Part shown: positions 45,636 through 53,963 of the stretch, one piece after another | Layout of the letters: each line of letters begins with the position of its first letter | How positions within the stretch are numbered: the stretch's first letter is position 1 | Source of the DNA: Microbacterium gorillae | Lineage (GTDB): Bacteria > Actinomycetota > Actinomycetes > Actinomycetales > Microbacteriaceae | Length of the DNA: 64,000 nucleotides | Assembly: GCF_000826185.2 (NCBI RefSeq) | Contig: NZ_LN648873.1 | Coordinates: forward strand, 205,282-269,281 | Direction of reading: 5' to 3' | The notes under the pieces: generated by a model | Databases searched by the model: none | What the model was told of the DNA's origin: nothing | Seen by the model: the letters and a program-made list of their open reading frames with translations, nothing else | Made by a program: the position numbers and the translations under genes

Positions 45636-46277
45636 ATGGTGGACGTCAAGAAGGCTTCTGGCCCGCGCCCGGAAACGCTCGCGAAGCGGCGCGCGATTCT
45701 GGCGGCGGCGACCGATGTGTTCGGCAGCAAGGGATATGCGAACGGCACGCTCGCCGAGATCGCCGATCAGGTCGGCATGACCCACGCCGGGATCCTGCAT
45801 CACTTCGGCTCCAAGGATCAGTTGCTGCTCGAGGTGCTGACCTACCGCGACGAGTCCGACGTCGACCACCTGGACGGGCGGCACATCCCCGGTGGCGCGG
45901 AGCTGTTCCGCCACCTGGTGCGCACGGCGGAGCTCAACGAGAACCGGGCGGGCATCGTCCAGGCCTTCGCCGTGCTCTCGGGGGAGTCGGTCACCGACGG
46001 ACACCCGGCGCAGCAGTACTTCATCGAGCGGTACGACCGGCTGCGCGAGGACATCGCGTCGGCGTTCCGCGAGGTCTGCGCCCAGCGCGGTGTGTCCGAG
46101 CCTGCGCTCATCGATTCCGGTGCGGCGGCGATCGTCGCGGTCATGGACGGCCTGCAGGTGCAGTGGCTGCTCTCGCCCGGCGCGATCGAACTGGCCCGAA
46201 CGACGCGCTTCGCGATCGAGGCCATCGTGTCGGCTGTGCTCGATCACACCCCGGCCGGCATCGACCCCTCGGTCTGA
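45636..46277 (+). CDS. TetR-family transcriptional regulator
   Basis: 213 residues. The N-terminal HTH is RRAILAAATDVFGSKGYANG then TLAEIADQVGMTHAGILHHF GSKDQLLLEV (about residues 18-66). The C-terminal ligand domain is TetR_C-like and unassigned. It is divergent from the solute uptake/GH3 operon, and a perfect palindrome lies between them. It probably represses that operon and is relieved by a sugar-derived ligand. Confidence 0.9.
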   Translation: MVDVKKASGPRPETLAKRRAILAAATDVFGSKGYANGTLAEIADQVGMTHAGILHHFGSKDQLLLEVLTYRDESDVDHLDGRHIPGGAELFRHLVRTAELNENRAGIVQAFAVLSGESVTDGHPAQQYFIERYDRLREDIASAFREVCAQRGVSEPALIDSGAAAIVAVMDGLQVQWLLSPGAIELARTTRFAIEAIVSAVLDHTPAGIDPSV

Positions 46278-46446
46278 CGACGCGCCCGAGCGAACTGCAT
46301 TCGGCGTGAATTTCCGCGTGCCCGCGGCGGGATGCCGTAGCTCGCGGAGGACGGGCGTTCAGCCGCGGAATTCCGTCCGTTTCGACGGGGCGCACCTCGT
46401 CGTCGGCACCATCCCGGTGAGGTCGGCAGCGGTCGATTTCGGGTAC

Positions 46447-46464
46447 TACCCCCATCCGGGGGTA
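46447..46464. promoter_or_regulatory. C5/G5 inverted repeat upstream of the acetate symporter operon
   Basis: TACCCCC and GGGGGTA are inverse repeats separated by 4 nt. The site lies 108 nt before the DUF485 gene in the 294-nt gap after the TetR gene. Runs of 4-6 G or C flanked this way are the described binding pattern of RamA, the acetate-metabolism regulator of Corynebacterium glutamicum; the match here is by eye. Nothing else stands out in the gap. Confidence 0.45.
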
Positions 46465-46571
46465 TAGCAGGAGTCTGAGAGTTTCCTACGATCGTCCGCA
46501 GTCGAGACGACGCCGTCTCGATGTCGATTCCGGCGACGACGCCGGTGCGACGAGGGCGAGGAGGCCTTTCT

Positions 46572-46922
46572 ATGACGGAGACATTCCACCCGACACCCGG
46601 TGAGGAGTCGATCGACTACATCGAGGTCCAGACGAGCGCGCGCTTCGGTGAGCTGCGTCGTCGTCACCGGAGCTTCGTGTTCCCGCTGTTCGCGCTGTCG
46701 CTGGTGTTCTACCTGGTGTTCGTGCTGCTCGCCGGCTTCGCGCCCGAGTTCATGTCCATCCGCGTGTGGGGCTACATCAACATCGGCCTGCTGATGGGGC
46801 TGTTCCAGTTCGTGTGGACGTTCTTCGTGACCGGGCTGTACGTCTGGTACGCGAACCGGAAGCTGGACCCGGTCGCGACGGAGATCCGTGACGAACTCGA
46901 GGCGACGGAGGCTCGCGCATGA
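46572..46922 (+). CDS. DUF485 membrane protein (ActP partner)
   Basis: 116 residues with two transmembrane helices (FPLFALSLVFYLVFVLLAGF and the segment from INIGLLMGLFQFVWTFFVTG). Small DUF485 proteins (YjcH type) are encoded directly before acetate symporters in many bacteria. GAGGAGG about eight bases upstream of the ATG supports the start. It overlaps actP by 4 nt (ATGA). Confidence 0.88.
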   Translation: MTETFHPTPGEESIDYIEVQTSARFGELRRRHRSFVFPLFALSLVFYLVFVLLAGFAPEFMSIRVWGYINIGLLMGLFQFVWTFFVTGLYVWYANRKLDPVATEIRDELEATEARA

Positions 46923-48535
46923 ACGGGATTCTGGCGGCCGTGGAGCCCACGCAGGTGGAGAACAACCCGGTCCTGAACATGACCATCTTCGGCCTGTTCG
47001 TCGCGGTGACGCTGTTCATCGTGATCCGAGCGAGCCGCAACAACAAGTCGGCGGCGGACTACTACGCCGCCGGTCGCTCTTTCAGCGGCACCCAGAACGG
47101 GTTCGCGATCGCCGGTGATTACCTGTCGGCGGCGTCGTTCCTCGGAATCTGCGGCGCCATCGCGATCAACGGCTACGACGGGTTCCTCTACTCGATCGGC
47201 TTCCTGGTGGCGTGGATCTGCGCGCTGCTGCTGGTCGCCGAGCTGATGCGCAACACCGGCAAGTTCACGATGGCGGACGTGCTGTCCTTCCGCCTGAAGC
47301 AGGGTCCGGTCCGGATGGCCGCAGCCATCACGACGCTCGCCGTCTGCCTGTTCTACCTGCTCGCGCAGATGGCAGGTGCCGGTGGTCTGGTGTCGCTGCT
47401 GCTGGGCATCGATGACAAGGTCGGTCAGTCGATCGTCGTCGCGGTGGTCGGCGTCCTGATGATCATCTACGTCCTCGTGGGCGGTATGAAGGGCACCACC
47501 TGGGTGCAGATCGTCAAGGCGGCTCTGCTGATCGCCGGTGCGATCATCATGACGGTCTGGGTGCTCGCGCTGAACGGCTTCAACCTGAACACGCTGCTCG
47601 GTGCCGCGGTCGAGGCGTCCACCACGACGCCGCCGGACGCCATCCTCGACCCGGGTCTGCAGTACGGCCACAACCCGTGGGACTTCCTGTCGCTCGGTCT
47701 CGCGCTCGTGCTCGGCACCGCCGGTCTGCCGCACGTCCTGATGCGCTTCTACACGGTTCCGACCGCGAAGGAAGCCCGAAAGTCGGTGGTGTGGGCGATC
47801 ATCCTGATCGGAATGTTCTACCTGCTCACGCTGGTGCTCGGCTACGGTGCCGGTGCGATCGTCGGTCCGGATGCCATCAAGAACGCGCCCGGTGGCGTGA
47901 ACTCGGCGGCGCCGCTGCTCGCGAACGCGCTCGGTGGCCCGATCCTGCTCGGCCTGATCTCGGCGGTCGCGTTCGCGACGATCCTCGCCGTGGTCGCCGG
48001 TCTGACCATCACGGCGGCGGCGTCGTTCGCGCATGACATCTACGCGAACGTCATCAAGAAGGGCAAGACCCAGCCCGACGCCGAGGTCAAGATCGCCCGT
48101 CGCACGGTGATCGTGATCGGTGTGCTGGCCGTCGCCGGTGGTATCGGCGTGCAGGGCCAGAACGTGGCCTTCCTGGTCGCGCTCGCCTTCGCCGTCGCGG
48201 CTTCGGCCAACCTGCCGACGATCCTGTACTCGCTGTTCTGGAAGCGCTTCACCACGCGTGGCGCGGTCTGGAGCATGTACGGGGGGCTCGCCAGCGCGCT
48301 GATCCTCATCGTCCTGTCGCCGGTGTTCTCCGGCGCGGAGACGAGCATCTTCCCGAACGTGAACTTCGCGATCTGGCCGCTGAACAACCCGGGCATCGTG
48401 TCCATCCCGCTCGGATTCATCCTGGGCTGGCTGGGGTCGATCACCGACCGCCGTGCCGAGGACGCGCGCCTCGCGGCGGAGATGGAGGTCCGCTCGCTCA
48501 CCGGTCACGGCGCCGAGGGTGCCATCGACCACTGA
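46919..48535 (+). CDS. actP: Cation/acetate symporter (ActP/MctC-like)
   Basis: 538 residues, about 13 transmembrane helices, sodium:solute symporter family. Family segments: AADYYAAGRSFSGTQNGFAI, AGDYLSAASFLGICGAIAI, GLPHVLMRFYTVPTAKEARK and SAVAFATILAVVAGLTITAA. Takes up acetate or related monocarboxylates. Coupled to the DUF485 gene; followed by a hairpin terminator and rnpB. Confidence 0.91.
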   Translation: MNGILAAVEPTQVENNPVLNMTIFGLFVAVTLFIVIRASRNNKSAADYYAAGRSFSGTQNGFAIAGDYLSAASFLGICGAIAINGYDGFLYSIGFLVAWICALLLVAELMRNTGKFTMADVLSFRLKQGPVRMAAAITTLAVCLFYLLAQMAGAGGLVSLLLGIDDKVGQSIVVAVVGVLMIIYVLVGGMKGTTWVQIVKAALLIAGAIIMTVWVLALNGFNLNTLLGAAVEASTTTPPDAILDPGLQYGHNPWDFLSLGLALVLGTAGLPHVLMRFYTVPTAKEARKSVVWAIILIGMFYLLTLVLGYGAGAIVGPDAIKNAPGGVNSAAPLLANALGGPILLGLISAVAFATILAVVAGLTITAAASFAHDIYANVIKKGKTQPDAEVKIARRTVIVIGVLAVAGGIGVQGQNVAFLVALAFAVAASANLPTILYSLFWKRFTTRGAVWSMYGGLASALILIVLSPVFSGAETSIFPNVNFAIWPLNNPGIVSIPLGFILGWLGSITDRRAEDARLAAEMEVRSLTGHGAEGAIDH

Positions 48536-48551
48536 TCCGTATCGGAACGAA

Positions 48552-48584
48552 CGGCGGGCGGCGCAGTGAATGCGTCGCCCGCCG
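48552..48584 (+). terminator. Hairpin terminator after actP
   Basis: CGGCGGGCG pairs with CGCCCGCCG around an inner GCGCA...TGCGT stem. It begins 17 nt after the actP stop and directly precedes the rnpB promoter. Confidence 0.75.
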
Positions 48585-48590
48585 GCGTTC

Positions 48591-48596
48591 TAGAAT
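48591..48596 (+). promoter_or_regulatory. -10 box of rnpB
   Basis: TAGAAT lies 7-8 nt before the first base of the RNase P RNA P1 helix (48604), the expected place of a -10 element. The upstream -35 region overlaps the actP terminator and is not clear. Confidence 0.55.
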
Positions 48597-48603
48597 GGAC
48601 GGT

Positions 48604-48965
48604 GAACGGGTCGGCTGGACGGTCGCGTGGCGGGCAACCGCACCGAGGAACGTCCGGGCTCCGCAGGGCAGGGCGGTGGGTAACACCCACCCGGAGAAAT
48701 CCGCGAGACAGTGCCACAGAGAGAAGACCGCCGGGACTCGTCCCGGTAAGGGTGAAAGGGTGGAGTAAGAGACCACCAGGGGCCGTGGTGACACGGTTCG
48801 CTCGGTAAACCTCGCCCGGAGCAAGACCAGACAGAGGATGTTGACGCGGCTCGCCGAGTCCTCGGGTAGGTCGCTGGAACGGCACGGCAACGTGTCGTCG
48901 AGAGAGATGGCCGTCGATGGGACTTCGGTCTCGGGACAGAACCCGGCGTACAGGCCGGCCCGTTC
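48604..48965 (+). ncRNA. rnpB: RNase P RNA, bacterial type A
   Basis: Conserved blocks in order: GAGGAACGTCCGGGCTCC with GCAGGGCAG (P4 5' strand region), CACAGAGAGAAGACCGCC, AAGGGTGAAAGGGTGGAGTA with AGAGACCACC, TAAACCTCGCCCGGAGCAAG, and ACAGAACCCGGCGTACAGG (3' P4 strand). The ends form P1: GAACGGGTCGGC with GCCGGCCCGTTC. It is the catalytic RNA that matures tRNA 5' ends. Ends were set from P1 and may be off by a few bases. Confidence 0.96.
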
Positions 48966-48975
48966 CCTGACGTGA

Positions 48976-49004
48976 GAAAGGCCCCGGCACTGCCGGGGCC
49001 TTTC
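48976..49004. terminator. Shared terminator of rnpB and ppgK
   Basis: A perfect inverse repeat (GAAAGGCCCCGGCA and its complement) with a one-base centre, between the convergent rnpB and ppgK. Confidence 0.9.
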
Positions 49005-49016
49005 GTCATCGGGTCA

Positions 49017-49766
49017 TCAGTCGCCCGCGAGGCTCGCCGCGCCGATGATGCCGGCGAAGTTGCGGTGCACAGCCGGCACGATGGGCGTGTCGAGCTTGAG
49101 CAGCGGCAGGAATTCATCGGCATGCTTCGAGATGCCGCCGCCGACCACCAGGAGGTCGGGGGAGAAGAGGAACTCGACGAGCGAGTAGAACACCTGCAGA
49201 CGCTTGGCCCACTTCTTGTAGGACAGCTCCTTGTCCTCCTTGACGGAGACCGCAGCGTACTTCTCGATGGACTTGCCCTTGTAGAGCAGGTGGCCGAGCT
49301 CGGTGTTCGGCACGAGCACGCCGTTGTACAGGAACGCGCTGCCGATGCCCGTCCCGAGAGTGGTGAGGATCGTCAGACCCGGCTTGCCCTTCGCGGCGCC
49401 GTATCGCACCTCGGCCACACCGGCGGCGTCGGCATCGTTGACGAAGTGGATGTCACGGCCCAGGCCCTTCTCGAAGAACTTCTCCGCCTCGAAGTCCTTC
49501 CAGTCCGCGGACACGTTCGAAGCGGACAGGGTGCGTCCGTTCTTCACGATGGCGGGGAAGTCGATTCCGATCGGCACGCGGTCTTCGGCGACGCCGAGGG
49601 TCGTGAGCACCTCTTGGACGGCGCCGAGAACATCCTGCGGCTTCGCCCCCGACGGTGTCGCCACCCGCACACGGTCGCCGATGAGCTCGCCCTTCGCGAG
49701 ATCCACCAGACCCGCCTTGATTCCGGTTCCCCCGATGTCCACACCCACCGCACGTGCTGAAGTCAT
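49017..49766 (-). CDS. ppgK: Polyphosphate glucokinase
   Basis: 249 residues of the ROK-type sugar kinase fold. Phosphate-binding DIGGTGIKAG at the N terminus, substrate DADAAGVAEVRYGAAKG, ATP/polyP loop LTTLGTGIGSAFLY, and VVGGGISKHADEFLP. The length and the EKYAAVSVKEDKELSYKKWA segment are those of the actinobacterial PPGK subfamily, which uses polyphosphate or ATP. Terminates at a shared hairpin with rnpB. Confidence 0.93.
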   Translation of the reverse strand: MTSARAVGVDIGGTGIKAGLVDLAKGELIGDRVRVATPSGAKPQDVLGAVQEVLTTLGVAEDRVPIGIDFPAIVKNGRTLSASNVSADWKDFEAEKFFEKGLGRDIHFVNDADAAGVAEVRYGAAKGKPGLTILTTLGTGIGSAFLYNGVLVPNTELGHLLYKGKSIEKYAAVSVKEDKELSYKKWAKRLQVFYSLVEFLFSPDLLVVGGGISKHADEFLPLLKLDTPIVPAVHRNFAGIIGAASLAGD

Positions 49767-49800
49767 GGGGCCAGATTATCGGCTGGACGCGGACCGTGGT

Positions 49801-50100
49801 GCGCTGCGCGCGTTCCGCTTTCGCTTTGACCGGACTGTGGATGGTGGCGTTCCGCAGGACGGGTCGCGTTCTCGTCGGGCCGGGGTCTTCCGCCTAAGAC
49901 GTGCGCGTGGGTGGGGACGTTGCGGACGCCGGGTCGCGTTCTCGTTGGGCCGGGGTCTTTCGCTTATGACGGGCCCTCGGGTGGGGACGTTCCGGACGTC
50001 GGCTCGCGTTCCGTGCCGCGTCAGGTCTTCCGCTTAAGACGGCCCCGCGGATGGGGACGTTCCGCTCGCCGGCTCGCGTTCCAAATCGGGGCCGCGGCGC
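49801..50100. repeat. 70-bp tandem repeat array (about four copies)
   Basis: Units at 49841-49910, 49911-49980 and 49981-50050 are each exactly 70 nt, with a partial fourth at 50051-50100 and a more degenerate partial one before 49841 in the same phase. Shared blocks are GTGGGGACGTTCCGGACG, CGGGTCGCGTTCTCG and CTTCCGCTTAAGAC. Divergence between units is high enough for an old array. The 486-nt gap between ppgK and the DUF222-HNH gene is mostly this array. Confidence 0.88.
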
Positions 50101-50239
50101 TGGTCGTTCGGCGAGCGTCAGCGAGACGAAACGACGGTCAGTTGGTCGGCGGGATCGGGGGTGAGAGAAACCTCATCTCCACAGGCCGAAATCCATCCAC
50201 AGCCTGGGATATTCAACGTCGAATGTCGGTGCCCCGGCG

Positions 50240-50245
50240 TAAAAT
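50240..50245 (+). promoter_or_regulatory. Possible -10 box of the DUF222-HNH gene
   Basis: TAAAAT ends 7 nt before the ATG at 50253, in a short AT-rich patch. If used, the transcript would be nearly leaderless. No good -35 at the usual spacing. Confidence 0.35.
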
Positions 50246-50252
50246 ATGGGTT

Positions 50253-51644
50253 ATGAACACGACGATGGAACGGACCCGGGAAACGATGGCTCATGCCGTC
50301 GCCGACCTCCGCTCCATCCTGGTTTCCGGCACCCTCGACACGGCCGACCGGGACGATGTTCTCGGGTTCCTGATCGGAGTCGGCGATCTGTACCGGCAGG
50401 TCGAAGCCACCCTGGTGGTCGGCACCGGCGTCATCGAGAAGCGCTCCGCATCTGCAGAGCGCTTCGACGTTTCTTCCGACTGCCGTTCAGCGAATGAAGT
50501 GATGCAACGCACCACCGGTGCCGCACCCACCACCGTCAAGCGATGGAGCCGACTCGCGGCCGTCGTGAAGCCGAAGCGCACGCTCGCGTCGGGTGAGATC
50601 CGGCCGGCTGAGTTCCCCGCCCTCCGTGAAGCGCTCACCACCGGAGCCATCGGGGCGGACGGGCTCGAGGCCGCAACCCGGCCCCTGCGGGAGGTCAAGG
50701 ACCGCGTCGACGCGGCCGACCTCGCGGAGGCCAATGAGGTTCTCGCCGCGATGACCACGACCACCGGTGCGCCGGTCATGTGCGACACCCTCCGGGACGC
50801 TTCCCTCCGCCTGGCCACCGACCTGGACATCACCGGTGCCGAGGCGGAAGAGGAGAAGGCGTTCCCGGGTCGGGCCTTGCGGCTCGGGGTCAAGCGGAAC
50901 GGGCTCGTGCCGATCACCGGTCAGCTCGTCCCGGATGTCGCCGGTGCGCTCTCGGTGCTGCTGGATTCGATCAACAACCCGCACGGCCAGCCCGCGGGCG
51001 TGAAGTTCCGGCCCACCGACGAATCCGACGAGAACGCGGATGTGCGGACGATGGCGCAACGCAACCACGACGCCCTCGGCACGATCCTTGCCGCGGTCCC
51101 CAACGCTCCCGACATGCCGACGAACGGCGGCGGCGCACCCGTGCTGGTGATCCACGCGACGGAAGACACCGTTCGTGCCGGTGAGGGGTGGGCCACGATC
51201 CCCGGGGCAGATGCGACGGGCACGGATGTGCCGGTTCCGTTCGCCGCGGCGAAGCATGTCGGATGTTGTGGCACGATCCAGCACCTCACCACCGCCGCCA
51301 ACGGACGGATCGTCAAGCTCACCATCGACAAGCGGGTGTTCAGCACTGACCAGCGGCGTGCGATCAGTGCCCGGGACCGGTCCTGCGTGATCCCGGGATG
51401 CCACACCCCGGCACGGTGGTGTGAAATCCACCACGTCACCGGATGGGCGCAAGGTGGTGAAACCGATGTCGATAACGGGGTGCTGATCTGCTGGCACCAC
51501 CACCGATTCATCGACCGAATGGGCTGGGACATCCGGATGACAGAGGGCGTCCCCGAAGTGCGACCACCCGACTGGATCGACCCCACGAAGACCTGGCATT
51601 CGACCGGCCCACGGGCCGCGGGACTGCCGAAGCGGGGTGCGTGA
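50253..51644 (+). CDS. DUF222 (13E12 repeat family) HNH endonuclease-like protein
   Basis: 463 residues. The N-terminal 300 residues are the helical DUF222 domain. The C-terminal HNH domain is CVIPGCHTPARWCEIHHVTG followed by DVDNGVLICWHHHRF, so all His/Asn positions of the HNH motif and the two zinc-type Cys are present. The family is multi-copy in actinobacteria and is the ORF of the REP13E12 repeats of Mycobacterium tuberculosis. The ATG at 50253 gives the family start. Repeats flank it on both sides in opposite orientation. Confidence 0.9.
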   Translation: MNTTMERTRETMAHAVADLRSILVSGTLDTADRDDVLGFLIGVGDLYRQVEATLVVGTGVIEKRSASAERFDVSSDCRSANEVMQRTTGAAPTTVKRWSRLAAVVKPKRTLASGEIRPAEFPALREALTTGAIGADGLEAATRPLREVKDRVDAADLAEANEVLAAMTTTTGAPVMCDTLRDASLRLATDLDITGAEAEEEKAFPGRALRLGVKRNGLVPITGQLVPDVAGALSVLLDSINNPHGQPAGVKFRPTDESDENADVRTMAQRNHDALGTILAAVPNAPDMPTNGGGAPVLVIHATEDTVRAGEGWATIPGADATGTDVPVPFAAAKHVGCCGTIQHLTTAANGRIVKLTIDKRVFSTDQRRAISARDRSCVIPGCHTPARWCEIHHVTGWAQGGETDVDNGVLICWHHHRFIDRMGWDIRMTEGVPEVRPPDWIDPTKTWHSTGPRAAGLPKRGA

Positions 51645-52329
51645 TGTCCGGGGAGAACTCCGCCTCCACCACGCCCACGGCGCGCCCCGCGACGTTTCGT
51701 TTCTCCGGCGCTGACCCAACGACCGAGAACGGGGTCGCCAACGGGATCGCGGCCGGTGACGGGGTAGCGACCCCAGGGGCGACCGGCGTTGGGATGCCGA
51801 CCGGTCGGCCAATGCCCACCCCAGGAACGCGACCCGGCGACGGGAGCCGATCCGCGACGGGCGGTCTTAAGCCGAAAACGCAACCCCGCCGGAACCCTCA
51901 GCGCAGAACGCAGAGCAGCCACGGCACCCCGAGCGCATCCAGCGCAACCACCCCGACATCCGTGCGCCGACACGTGAACAGCACCACCCCGAAAACCCGT
52001 GTCGTCTTAAGCCGAAATGAACGCGACAAGGCTGGAACGAGAGCCGGCCACCTCCGCCACGCACGGGCCAACCTGTCGCAAAGAGGGCACTCGCGCAAAG
52101 ACAGGGATCGCGACCGCGCGCCGACCAATGAAAAACAGCACCGCCCCCAAGAATCCGGGTCCTCTCGGCGAGAAGAGCGCGAGCACCAGAGCCAGTGCAG
52201 GTCCCCAGCAGCGCCCGCACGCGCCACGCGAACGGAGGAACCTGCCCGTGGCGAACATCCCGCCAAGCCGACACACCCTCGCTCGACCCGGCGAGCGCCC
52301 ATAGGCTGGCCCTGAACGAAGGAGGACTC
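51645..52329. repeat. Non-coding flank with degenerate inverted copies of the 70-bp repeat
   Basis: No gene-like frame in 685 nt. GAACGCGACCCGGCG (51825-51839) is the exact complement of a block in the left array (49927-49941). GTCTTAAGCCGAAA occurs at 51864 and 52004, 140 nt apart, twice the unit length, each followed by an AACGC-type block, and is the complement of the array's CTTAAGAC block in degenerate form. The last 20 nt hold the Shine-Dalgarno of the next gene. Confidence 0.65.
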
Positions 52330-52548
52330 ATGTCCGAGAAGGAATTCATCGACCCGTCCGACGACGACGCCTACTGGTACAACTCCGACACCGGCGAGGT
52401 CGAGCATGGTCGGATCTCGCCCGCACCGGAGCGTCTCGGCCCATTTGCGACCCGCGAGGAGGCGGAACGCGCGCCGGAGATCATCAAGGAGCGCTCCCGC
52501 GCCTGGGCCGACGAAGACGCCCGCGAAGACGACTGGGGCAAGGACTGA
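52330..52548 (+). CDS. Small SPOR-like conserved protein
   Basis: 72 residues, acidic, no membrane segment. It has the form of the short Microbacteriaceae proteins with one SPOR-like unit: YWYNSDTGEVEHGRISPAPE followed by RLGPFATREEAERAPEIIKE. AAGGAGG is five or so bases before the ATG. It lies 68 nt before glnA2. Function unknown. Confidence 0.72.
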   Translation: MSEKEFIDPSDDDAYWYNSDTGEVEHGRISPAPERLGPFATREEAERAPEIIKERSRAWADEDAREDDWGKD

Positions 52549-52616
52549 CCGGGGCCGGTGACCGGGGCGGGCATCCCGCCCCGGTAGCCTGACAGAAGCA
52601 CGACGAGAGGATCCGG

Positions 52617-53957
52617 ATGGACAAGCAGCGCGACTTCGTTCTTCGCACCATCGAGGAGCGCGGGGTGAAGTTCGTCCGCCTCTGGTTCACGGACGTCACC
52701 GGCACCCTGAAGTCGGTCGCGCTCGCACCCGCAGAAGTCGAGGGAGCGTTCGCCGAGGGCCTCGGCTTCGACGGCTCCGCGATCGAAGGCCTCACGCGCA
52801 CCTACGAGTCGGACCTGCTCGCGCAGCCGGACCCGTCCACCTTCCAGATCCTGCCGTGGCGCGGCGAGATCGACCCCACCGCCCGCATGTTCTGCGACCT
52901 GACGACGCCGGACGGACAGCCCGCCGTGGCCGACCCCCGCCACGTCCTCAAGCGCACGCTGGCGAAGGCCGCCGACCGCGGCTTCACCTTCTACACGCAC
53001 CCCGAGGTCGAGTTCTACCTGCTCAAGTCCTCGCGCCTCGGGGCGAACGGCCAGCCGGAGCCGGTCGACTCCGCGGGCTACTTCGACAACGTCCCGGGCG
53101 GCACCGCCCACGACTTCCGCCGCCGCTCGGTCCGGATGCTCGAGGACATCGGCATCTCCGTCGAATACAGCCACCACGAGGGCGGCCCCGGCCAGAACGA
53201 GATCGACCTCCGCTACGCCGACGCGCTCGCCACCGCGGACAACATCATGACGTTCCGCACGGTCATCAAGGAGGTGGCGATCGAGCAGGGCGTCTACGCG
53301 ACCTTCATGCCGAAGCCGCTGTCCGGCCAGCCCGGTTCCGGCATGCACACGCACATGTCGCTGTTCGAGGGCGACAGCAACGCGTTCTACGAAGAGGGCG
53401 CGGAGTACCAGCTCTCCCGCGTCGGACGCCAGTTCATCGCCGGTCTCCTCAAGCACGCCAACGAGATCACCGCCGTGACGAACCAGTTCGTCAACTCGTA
53501 CAAGCGCCTCTGGGGCGGCGACGAGGCGCCGAGCTTCATCTGCTGGGGACGCAGCAACCGCTCCGCGCTCATCCGCATCCCGCTCTACAAGCCGAACAAG
53601 TCGCAGTCGACCCGCATCGAGTACCGCGCCCTCGACTCCGCGGCGAATCCGTACCTCGCTTACTCGCTCATGCTGGCCGCCGGCCTCAAGGGCATCGAAG
53701 AGGGCTACGAGCTCCCCCCGGAAGCGGAGGACAACGTCTGGTCGCTCACCGAGACCGAGCGCCGCGCCCTTGGCTACGCGCCGCTTCCGGCCAGCCTCGA
53801 CCATGCTCTGGAGTACATGGCCGAGTCCGAGCTGGTCGCGGAGACGCTCGGCGAGCAGGTGTTCCAGTACTTCCTGAACAACAAGCGCAAGGAATGGGCC
53901 GACTACCGCGCCCAGGTGACGCCCTTCGAGCTGAATACCAACCTCGAGATGCTGTAG
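52617..53957 (+). CDS. glnA2: Type I glutamine synthetase (GlnA2-like)
   Basis: 446 residues, the length of mycobacterial GlnA2 and not of GlnA1 (about 475). It makes glutamine from glutamate, ammonia and ATP. Active-site segments: HPEVEFYLL, GGPGQNEIDLRYADALATAD, MPKPLSGQPGSGMHTHMSLF, the flap-region RSNRSALIRIP and IEYRALDSAANPYLA. Tyr364 in EEGYELPPEAED lies where the adenylylated Tyr of other type I enzymes is found. glnE follows 6 nt later. Confidence 0.92.
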   Translation: MDKQRDFVLRTIEERGVKFVRLWFTDVTGTLKSVALAPAEVEGAFAEGLGFDGSAIEGLTRTYESDLLAQPDPSTFQILPWRGEIDPTARMFCDLTTPDGQPAVADPRHVLKRTLAKAADRGFTFYTHPEVEFYLLKSSRLGANGQPEPVDSAGYFDNVPGGTAHDFRRRSVRMLEDIGISVEYSHHEGGPGQNEIDLRYADALATADNIMTFRTVIKEVAIEQGVYATFMPKPLSGQPGSGMHTHMSLFEGDSNAFYEEGAEYQLSRVGRQFIAGLLKHANEITAVTNQFVNSYKRLWGGDEAPSFICWGRSNRSALIRIPLYKPNKSQSTRIEYRALDSAANPYLAYSLMLAAGLKGIEEGYELPPEAEDNVWSLTETERRALGYAPLPASLDHALEYMAESELVAETLGEQVFQYFLNNKRKEWADYRAQVTPFELNTNLEML

Positions 53958-53963
53958 GTCGCC

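Noticed and set aside
46919..48535. Proline symporter (PutP) as the identity of the SSS transporter
   Set aside because: The DUF485 partner and overall motifs fit the ActP/MctC group better.
49801..50100. CRISPR array
   Set aside because: The 70-bp units are contiguous, with no constant repeat and variable spacer pattern, and no cas genes are present.
51645..52320. Several short open frames in the right flank of the DUF222-HNH gene
   Set aside because: Arg/Pro-rich shadow composition, no Shine-Dalgarno, and the stretch is explained by degenerate repeats.
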